Part shown: in pieces, positions 57,010 through 64,000 of the stretch
How positions within the stretch are numbered: the stretch's first letter is position 1
Layout: every line of letters begins with the position of its first letter
Assembly (NCBI RefSeq): GCF_050003625.1
Contig: NC_134397.1
Span: 65,570,669 to 65,634,668 of the forward strand
From: Haematobia irritans
Taxonomy: Eukaryota > Arthropoda > Insecta > Diptera > Muscidae
Direction: 5' to 3'
DNA length: 64,000 nucleotides
Notes under the pieces: generated by a model
The model's database searches: none
What the model was told of the DNA's origin: nothing
What the model saw: the letters and a program-made list of their open reading frames with translations, nothing else
Position numbers and translations under genes: made by a program

Positions 57010-58269
57010 AAGGGTGATACGGTCAAAATTTGGTCAATATAAACTTGACGTATTTCTTTCAATTTTGCATTTAAAAAACCTGAACACCCCTCATTTTGAA
57101 GGTGTGTGTGTGTAGAATGTTGCTCCTATTTTGATTTTGGAATTCACTCTTCAGTTGTCAAAATGCCGTCCAAGCAAGAAGAGCAGCGTATCAAAATTTT
57201 GCTCGCGCATCGCGAAAATCCGAGCTACACGCACGCAAAGCTGGCAAAATCGCTAAAAGTTGCCAAATCAACCGTTACAAATGTAATTAAAGTGTTTGGG
57301 GAATGTTTATCGACAGCCAGGAAGTCTGGATCGGGGGGAAATCGAAAACCGGAAGCCGCTGAGACGACAAACAGAGTTGCCGGTAGTTTCAAGCGATACC
57401 CTAACCTCTCTCTTCGAGATGCCGCAAATACGCTGGGTGTATCGTCTACAACCGTGCATCGAGCCAAAATACGAGCCGGACTATCGACTTACAAGAAGGT
57501 AGTGACTCCAAATCGCAATGATAAACAAAATACGACGGCCAAAGCGCGATCCCGGAGGCTGTACACGACGATGCTGACGAAGTTTGACTGCGTGGTAATA
57601 GACGACGAAACCTACGTCAAAGCCGACTACAAGCAGCTTCTGGGACAGGAGTTTTATACGGCAAAAGGAAGGGGAAAGGTAGCAGATATTTTCAAGCACA
57701 TAAAACTGTCAAAGTTCGCAAAGAAATATCTGGTTTGGCAAGCCATCTGTACCTGTGGCTTGAAAAACAGCATTTTCATAGCTTCCGGGACTGTCAACCA
57801 AGAAATTTACGTGAAAGAGTGTTTGAATAAACGTCTGCTGCCTTTCCTGAAGAAACACGGTTGTTCCGTACTGTTTTGGCCGGATTTGGCATCTTGCCAT
57901 TACGGTAAAAAGGCCATGGAGTGGTACGCCGCCAACAACGTGCAGGTGGTTCCCAAGGACAAGAACCCTCACAACACGCCAGAGCTCCGCCCAATTGAGA
58001 AATACTGGGCTATTGTCAAGCGGAACCTAAAGAAGACCAAAAAAACTGCTAAGGGCGAGCAGCAGTTCGAGGCAAACTGGCTTTCTGCGGCGAAGAAGGT
58101 GGACAAGGTGGCTGTACAAAATCTGATGGCAGGTGTCAAACGTGAGGCCCGGCAATTCGGATTTGGAAAAGCGAAAGCCTAACTGAATATTTTATTTGAT
58201 TTTTTAAATAAACGATTTCACCGATTTACACGCGTTTTCCCTTGACCAAATTTTGACCGTATCACCCTT
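57010..58269 (+). mobile_element. DD37E Tc1/mariner-superfamily transposon, structurally intact
   Basis: A 1,260-bp element with terminal inverted repeats of about 28 bp (starting AAGGGTGATACGGTCAAAAT). TA lies on both sides (57,008-57,009 and 58,270-58,271), and one open transposase gene fills most of the element. Compared with 4,284-5,583 it lacks 40 bp after the stop codon. All structural parts for an autonomous element are present; activity cannot be judged from sequence. Confidence 0.92.
57163..58182 (+). CDS. DD37E transposase (IS630-Tc1-mariner superfamily)
   Basis: A 339-residue protein that would cut and join the ends of its own transposon at TA sites in the nucleus. Two helix-turn-helix segments occur at about residues 25-45 (AKLAKSLKVAKSTVTNVIKV) and 83-104 (SLRDAANTLGVSSTTVHR), with a basic linker between them (KSGSGGNRKP). 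The DDE catalytic core shows Asp148 in DDETY, Asp241 in FWPDLASCHY and Glu279 in RPIEKYW. The gap of 37 residues between the last two defines DD37E. Known DD37E groups include the mosquito ITmD37E and the TRT group; which is closer needs a tree. I chose ATG at 57,163 (MPSKQEEQ) because the paired copy's similarity and the conserved N-terminus begin there. An in-frame ATG at 57,106 would add 19 residues lying close to the terminal repeat. No stops or frameshifts, unlike the copy at 4,411-5,430. Confidence 0.9.
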   Translation: MPSKQEEQRIKILLAHRENPSYTHAKLAKSLKVAKSTVTNVIKVFGECLSTARKSGSGGNRKPEAAETTNRVAGSFKRYPNLSLRDAANTLGVSSTTVHRAKIRAGLSTYKKVVTPNRNDKQNTTAKARSRRLYTTMLTKFDCVVIDDETYVKADYKQLLGQEFYTAKGRGKVADIFKHIKLSKFAKKYLVWQAICTCGLKNSIFIASGTVNQEIYVKECLNKRLLPFLKKHGCSVLFWPDLASCHYGKKAMEWYAANNVQVVPKDKNPHNTPELRPIEKYWAIVKRNLKKTKKTAKGEQQFEANWLSAAKKVDKVAVQNLMAGVKREARQFGFGKAKA

Positions 58270-59130
58270 TAGTAGTGTAGTCAAGTGTGCCCAATTTTGT
58301 TGAAATCGGTTTCGATTTAGATATAGCTCCCATATATATCGTTCGCCCGATTTACACTCATATGACCACAGAGGCCAATCTTTTACTCCGATTTAATTGA
58401 AATTTGGCACAGGGAATAGAATAAGTATTGTAGCTATGCGTGCCAAATTTGGTTAAAATCGGTTCAGATTTAGATATAGCTCCCATATATAGCTTTCGGT
58501 CGATTTACACACAAATGACCACAGAGGCCAATTTTTTGCTCCGATTTAGTTGAAATTTTGCACAGGGAGTAGAATTAGCATTGTTGCTATGCGTGCCAAA
58601 TTAGGTTGAAATCGGTTCAGATTTAGATATAGCTCTCATATATATGTTTTTCTGATTTCGACAAAAATGGTCAAAATACCAACATTTTCCTTGTAAAATC
58701 GCCACTGCTTTGTCGAAAAGTTCTAAATATTACTCTAATTTTCCTAAACTTCTAATACATGTATATTGAGCGATAAATCATAAATAAACTTTTGCAAAGT
58801 TTCCTTAAAATTGCTTCAGATTTAAACGTTTCCCATATTTTTTTACTAAAATTGTGTTCCACCCTAGTGCATTAGCCAGCTTAAATTTTGAGTCTATAGA
58901 TTTTGTAGAAGTCTATCAAATTCTGTCCAGATCGAGTGATATTTAAATATATGTATTTGGGACAAACCTTTATATATAGCCCCCAACACATTTGGCGGAT
59001 GTGATAATGGTATCGAAAATTTAGTTCTATAAAGTGGTGCAGGGTATAATATTGTCGGCCCCGCCCGACTTTAGACTTTCCTTACTTGTTTTTTATTTGA
59101 ATTTGTTTCCATCAATCAAATAATATACTA

Positions 59131-60112
59131 CACCCTCACACCCTCAAAAAATCGCTTCTGTAACATATACTCCCAAACATATTTTGCTTCAAGCATATAT
59201 ATTTTTGGGTATTGCCCAAACATTTATATGTTTGATCTCTTCCAATATATAATATGTTTGAAAGCATATTGGTCTAAAAAATATATGTTTGGGTAGTCTA
59301 AGTTCCAAACATTTTGTATTTTTGCATCCAAATTCAATAATGTTGTCTTCCAAAAAACAATATGTTATTATGTGAACATATAATATGTTTGGAAGCATTT
59401 TGCACCCAAAAATATTATATGCTTAAAAAAAATTCTCCCAAACAATATTGTGCTCAAAATTTTATTTATTTATTTATATATTTACAATCATAATGAATTA
59501 CGAAAATAAACAGGTAATATAGGTGCTAACAACATAGGTTTTCGACCTGAATGCTCAAAATTTTGTTTCTGCCTAATTGTATATTCCCCCACATCTTTCT
59601 CACTTCCACGAGATTTTTTAGTTCTTAGCGCCTTTTTCTGTAATACAAACATTGTAGAAGAAATTATTCAATTTTATGATTTTTTTATTTTAATTTTACC
59701 TTTTGCCGGACGGGGATTCGAACAGCGGACCACACAGTTTGTAAGGATCAAAGAAGTAGCTGATCAATTGCCCAAGGAAAAATAAAATGTTAATTTTGTA
59801 ATAACAAGCAACAACCACCAACTTAATTCAATATCGCTCCCTGTTAAACAGCGCTCCAAGCTACTAAACACATATATGTTTATAGGCTATTTCTAAATTA
59901 ATATATGTTTGCATCCAAGCATATTATATTTACAAACATTTTATGTCCCAAACATAATATGTTCTAACATATTAACATATATGTCCCAAACATGTTATGC
60001 TAGTTTATGAACATTATATGCTTGCACTCAAAAATATTGTGTTTAAAAATTTGTGTTCCAAACATATAATGTTTATAGCCAAACATATGAAAAACAGTCT
60101 TTTTCATCCGTG
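59131..60112. mobile_element. MITE with CACCCTCA start, TA target duplication
   Basis: A 982-bp element with TA at 59,129-59,130 and 60,113-60,114. Starts CACCCTCACACCCTCAAAAA with ATCGCTTCTGTAACATAT; ends with AAACATATGAAAAACAGTC and CATCCGTG. Dense in CAAACATATTATGTTT-type motifs, like 46,221-47,021. A foreign insert with a tRNA-like segment occupies part of the interior (about 59,450-59,870). Confidence 0.7.
59700..59775 (-). other. tRNA-like segment in MITE
   Basis: On the minus strand GCTGTTCGAATCCCCGTCCG is a good B box and T arm, and TTGGGCAATTGATCAGCTA about 45 bp upstream could be a degraded A box. It could be a SINE head or tRNA pseudogene. No full cloverleaf was verified. Confidence 0.35.
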
Positions 60113-60114
60113 TA

Positions 60115-61215
60115 GGCTCTCTTATAATTCCATTTTAAAGTATTTCTTTTTAGTGCGTCTCTATATTTTTTTAGCAAAGTTTGTGTCTTAAGTCTTTCGT
60201 TTATTACCTTAGCTTCATAGCGAATTTAAAAAATAAATCATACTTAAAGAAAAATTATATTTTTCTTGCTAAATCACTGTAATTGAAATTAATTATTTTT
60301 CAAAAAGAACACGCATAAACATACTTGCTTCAAGCTCCGACATAAATTAACTACAATTTACAATTGGCTTAATTCTCTTTGCCATTTGTCCGTTAATGCC
60401 TCGCTGCTTGGTTTCATTTGGAGTGCGTGCATTTTAAATTGTTCCTGATTTTGTGTTGTAAATTTTTGTTGGTTTTAAGGAAAAAAAACGAAAACCCTCG
60501 CCCAAAAAAAACAAAATAAATAAATTAAAGTAAATTTAACCACAAGCCAAAAAAAAGATTAAGTAGTAAAAAGAAAAAAAACCAAAGGAGAATTAAGAAA
60601 CTAAAAAAAAATCATTCAAGTGTGGTGGATGTAACATGAAAAGCAAAGCCAAAATTAAAACAAAAACATAACATGGACGACTTAAGTTACATTAGTGTGA
60701 AAGAAGTGTAACTATATTTTAGTAATTTTTAATTGTACTTTGTTTTTTTTTTCGGATAGTTTTCTTGGTAATATTCTAAGGCGATCCCTTCTCAATTAAT
60801 TTCAAATTCAAAATGTTTAAAATATGGGCTTTTTAGCTTAGTGTAGCTAGTTCACTGTATTTCGATTTTAGAAGAGCCAAAAATTAAAATTATGTCTGGA
60901 AATGTTTGCTTTGGAAGATTATTATTGCCCAAACCAAGTTATTAGGCCTACTAGCAATATCACCCGAAGTCGGGTAACCATATAACGGTTCATAAACGCA
61001 ATTTCATGTGGTGTTGTCATCTCAGAGCCAAGGTAAAGAGGTAGCAAAACAAACTGCTAACCAGCCCCCAAAAATAAAAAAATATACTGGCGCACATGTG
61101 CACATGACTTGGAAAAATTTACAATTACCACAACATACTGCCATTAATGTTAGGGAAGGCACTAAATATAAATTTGCTTATATATTTCCATCAAAGGAAG
61201 GCTTAATTCAAACCC
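60115..61215. other. Stretch without recognisable gene
   Basis: A- and T-rich unique-looking sequence, including a purine-rich stretch at 60,478-60,620. An 84-codon ORF at 61,008-61,262 has no motif and runs into the next MITE. Host regulatory or UTR sequence is possible but not shown. Confidence 0.45.
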
Positions 61216-61222
61216 ACAAATA

Positions 61223-61484
61223 CACAGAAAAAAATATTTTTTGTCTTCAATCACAAAATTAATGGATGCAATTAATTTTTAATTGAAATGTTTTCAATCA
61301 CAGAAATGATAGTGGCAATCACCAAAGCCAATTAAAAAAATCAATTGATACAACTATTTTTGTGGTTAATTTTTGTTTCAATTTAACAAATTTTTTGTTA
61401 TACAAATTAATTTTTTAATTAAATATTTCTTAAAATTCAATTAAAATTTTAATTGGAAAATTTTTGGTAATAATTCTTTCTGTG
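61223..61484. mobile_element. 262-bp AT-rich MITE, TA target duplication
   Basis: Starts CACAGAAAAAAATATTTT, ends TAATTCTTTCTGTG. TA lies at 61,221-61,222 and 61,485-61,486. Interior of CAATTAATTTTTAATTG-type motifs, related to 52,305-52,502. Confidence 0.75.
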
Positions 61485-61620
61485 TATATGCACTGAAGAT
61501 TGATATTGGCCATTTTTGTTTTATTAAGCCCTTATATGGGCTATGAACAATTGGTTGCGTTGAATCTAGAAGTCTCCAACTGAATAAAAAAATCCGCCAT
61601 TTTGTGTTTAAATTAAATAC

Positions 61621-63112
61621 CAGGGCTGTGGAGTCGGAGTCTTGGAGTCGGAGTCTGAAGATTTTGCTGGAGTCGGAGTCGTAAAAATTTTGCTCGACTC
61701 CGACTCCGGCTAAACCAAATTTTTTAAAATACTTCACATTTTTGTAACTAAGCAAGTTTTTACGCAAATTAGTTTCCATTGCATTATTTATTCGATCAAT
61801 GTACAGCATGATTGTAAATGAAAATCAACTTCCAATTACGGCTATCTTTTTATGTTTCCTAGAATGTTAGACTAGCATATGGGCTGGATCGATCCATTTT
61901 AATGCCCATATCAATTTATTTGAAATATTTCGAACAATCGAAATTATTTTTTTAATTTTATCTTAAGCCCATATACATATGTGGAATATTGACAGAAAAT
62001 TTTTTAAAATTTGTTTTTTATAGAAAAATTGTCAAAATGTTATTTCTATAAAAAGTTTTGTCAAAATTTTATTTCTATAGCAAATTTTGTCAAAATTTTA
62101 TTTCTATAAAAAATTTATTAAAAATTTTATTACTATAGAAATATTTTTTTCTATAGAAAATTTAGTCAAAATGTTATTTCTATAGAAAATTGAGTCAAAA
62201 TTTTGTTTCTATAGAAAATTTTGCAAAATTTAGTTTGTTACACAATTTTTTTTTTAATTTTATTTCTATTGATAAGTTCATTTTTATAAAAATTTAAATC
62301 AAAATTTTATTTCTATAGAAAATTTTATTTACTAGACAAAAATGTTTCCAAAATTGTATGCTTACTGATACTCACTGCTAAGTCGAAAACTTGTAGAAAT
62401 GACTCAAATTTTCAAATTTTTCAATAAATGAATCATAAATGCATTTTTGCGAAATTGTCTAAACAATTATAAATATTTCCCAAATATTGCCCCAGATTTT
62501 GTAGAAGTCTGATTTGAGATTTTATCAAAATGTAGATCTAAATACAAAGTTGTGCAGAGTATATTATAATCGGCCCGCCCGACTTTAGACTTTCCTTGCA
62601 TTTTTATTTTTTGTTAAAATTGTGTTACGTCCCATAACGTTAGTTTTAAATTTTAAGTACATAGATTTTGTAGAAGTATATACAATTTTGCCTAAATAGA
62701 TTCAGATTCAAATTCATGCATATGGGAATATAAACCTTTATATAGCTCGCAACAAATTTAAAGGATTTGAGATAGTATCAATAATTTTGATCCAAAAATA
62801 CATATACTGTTTCTTCTCATATTATGATGGGTATTTATATCATTATTTTATTTATTAGACATTGCCCTAAATTTGAAATATAGAGTTCAATTGGCATCTA
62901 ATGTGAAATTAAGACCTTTTTTTTTGCACACATAAATAAATACGATACTTTATATCGATCCACTTACGGTACCCCCACAATAGAACTACAAATTAGTGGT
63001 ATTAAAATGAGATTTAGTTATATTACCCGGAGTCGACTCCGGAGTCGGAGTCGAGCTGATGAAACATGCTGGAGTCGGAGTCGAGCAAAATTGGCTCGAC
63101 TCCACAGCCCTG
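61621..63112 (-). mobile_element. Complete non-autonomous hAT-like element, 8-bp TSD
   Basis: A 1,492-bp element from CAGGGCTGTGGAGTCGGAG to CTCGACTCCACAGCCCTG, flanked by exact TTAAATAC (61,613-61,620 and 63,113-63,120). CAGGG ends and an 8-bp duplication are hAT hallmarks. The ends are GGAGTC-rich, microsatellite-like inverted repeats. The interior carries a minisatellite (61,990-62,330) and a DINE-derived block (62,370-62,605 with CGGCCCGCCCGACTTTAGAC). No transposase. Same element as 49,854-52,119 in opposite orientation. Confidence 0.9.
61990..62330 (-). repeat. 29-bp minisatellite array inside hAT-like element
   Basis: About 11-12 units in reverse orientation (TTTCTATAGAAAATTTTGTC). 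The ancestral-position counterpart of 50,640-51,760. Confidence 0.85.
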
Positions 63113-63124
63113 TTAAATACTTTC

Positions 63125-63530
63125 TGGAATTTTAAAATATACCAAAAAAATTAATTGATTCAAATTTTTAACAAAAGAAACATCTATCACATAAATTAAT
63201 TGAACTATTAATTAGATCAATTAAATTTAATTTAAGATTTAGAGAATGAAGGCAATAAATATTTTTGCTGTAAATGACAAATTGAATACCATGTATTACC
63301 TTGTGAAACAGGGAGCAGTTGTTACGAGGGTTGCATTTTATTTTGCGGTATAGGGCTAACATAGTGTTGCAATCTGCCAATTGAACGCTTTATCGTAAAG
63401 CTTGACATTTTGGAGGTTATACGTTCTCAGAACCTTTTGACATACGAGCGATCTTTGTGCTTTTTTTTAATTTGTTGTCCAATTTGTCAATCGCTTAAAA
63501 AATGAATAGTGTCGATTGAATAGATCCTTA
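63125..63530. other. Short stretch with no gene
   Basis: It starts with AATTAATTGATTCAA-type sequence reminiscent of the AT-rich MITEs (63,130-63,240), then unique sequence. No coding motif. Confidence 0.4.
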
Positions 63531-63534
63531 TGAC

Positions 63535-64000
63535 AAAAATTTCTATATAAATAATATTTTGACAATACTTTCTACAGAAATAAAATTTTGACAAAATTTT
63601 CTATTGAAATAAAATGTTGACAAAATTTTCTATAGAAATAAAATTTTAACAAAATTTTCTTAGAAATAAAGTTTTGATAAAAATTTTCTTAGAAATAACA
63701 TTTTAACAAAATTTTCTTAGAAATAAATAAATAAAATTTTGACATAATTTTCTGTAGAAATACAATTTTGACAAAATTTTCTATAGAAATAAAATTTTAA
63801 CAAAATTTTCTTAGAAATAAAGTTTTGATAAAATTTTCTTAGAAATAAATTTTTGAAAAAATGGTCTTTGAAATACATTTTTGACAAAATTTTCTATAGA
63901 AATAAACTTTTGACAACGTTTTCTATAGAAATAAAATGTTGACATAATTTTCTGTAGAAATAAAGTTGTGACAAAATTTTTCTATAGGAATAACATTTTG
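63535..64000 (+). repeat. 29-bp minisatellite array, runs off window
   Basis: About 16 units in forward orientation. A shortened variant with TTTTCTTAGAAATAA (CTATAG reduced to CTTAG) is repeated several times at 63,650-63,850, suggesting recent local spread of that variant. Confidence 0.9.

Larger units (their letters stand above)
56513..59093 (+). mobile_element. DINE-1-like element carrying the intact DD37E transposon
   Basis: The 5' end is TTATACCCTGCGCCATACTG with GGAACAGGGTATTATAA. A short GTCTGTCC segment lies at 56,653, followed by central units with CGCCCGATATGGACT. It is interrupted at TA 57,008-57,009 by the DD37E transposon and resumes at GTAGTGTAGTCAAGTG. The 3' hairpin is CGGCCCCGCCCGAC, then CTTACTTGTTTTT. 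Without the insertion it would be about 1.3 kb. Confidence 0.85.

Overview
The window is repeat-dominated intergenic or intronic DNA of a higher fly. I infer a calyptrate muscoid, of the house fly / stable fly / horn fly kind. The basis is the density of DINE-1/INE-1-like elements: a 5' TATACCCT hairpin, an AAAGTATATATATTCT core, GTCC/GTCT (GTCY) microsatellites, and a 3' GC-rich hairpin followed by CTTGTTT. Species cannot be fixed from the sequence alone. I found no host protein-coding gene, rRNA or functional tRNA that I can support. The only protein-coding sequences with family signatures belong to transposons.

Layout. 1-3.6 kb: two CCGCTC-rich arrays, DINE fragments and a 612-bp TA-flanked MITE. 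4.28-5.58 kb: a dead DD37E Tc1/mariner-superfamily transposon. 5.66-7.41 kb: a 29-bp minisatellite that reverses orientation internally. 7.56-9.52 kb: two LINE 3' fragments in opposite orientation, one with a 12-bp target-site duplication (TSD). 11.3-13.3 kb: a second large minisatellite array. 14.7-29.7 kb: a DINE-rich block (four subfamilies, nested and tandem) with MITEs and a tRNA-derived SINE. 30.6-34.15 kb: a SINE 5' fragment, a 1-kb MITE and an AT-rich higher-order tandem array. 34.15-38.1 kb: the longest stretch without a recognisable repeat. 38.1-44.4 kb: nested MITEs, then two full DINEs head to tail. 46.2-47.9 kb: nested MITEs. 48.1-52.3 kb: DINE copies invaded by a non-autonomous hAT element that carries minisatellite. 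53.5-60.1 kb: nested MITE, piggyBac-like and DINE insertions, and a structurally intact DD37E transposon (57,010-58,269) with a 339-codon open transposase gene. 61.2-63.1 kb: a complete copy of the hAT element with an 8-bp TSD. 63.5 kb to the end: another minisatellite array running off the window.

How the parts relate. Four DINE subfamilies all have a central tandem repeat of about 153 bp. The LINE and the tRNA-derived SINE share their 3' tail, the usual sign that the LINE machinery copies the SINE. The hAT element carries a DINE fragment plus the 29-bp minisatellite, so its transposition could seed new arrays. At least nine MITEs with unrelated interiors insert at TA and begin with CAC, which suggests related mobilising transposases. 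The intact DD37E copy sits inside a DINE and is the only candidate autonomous element seen.
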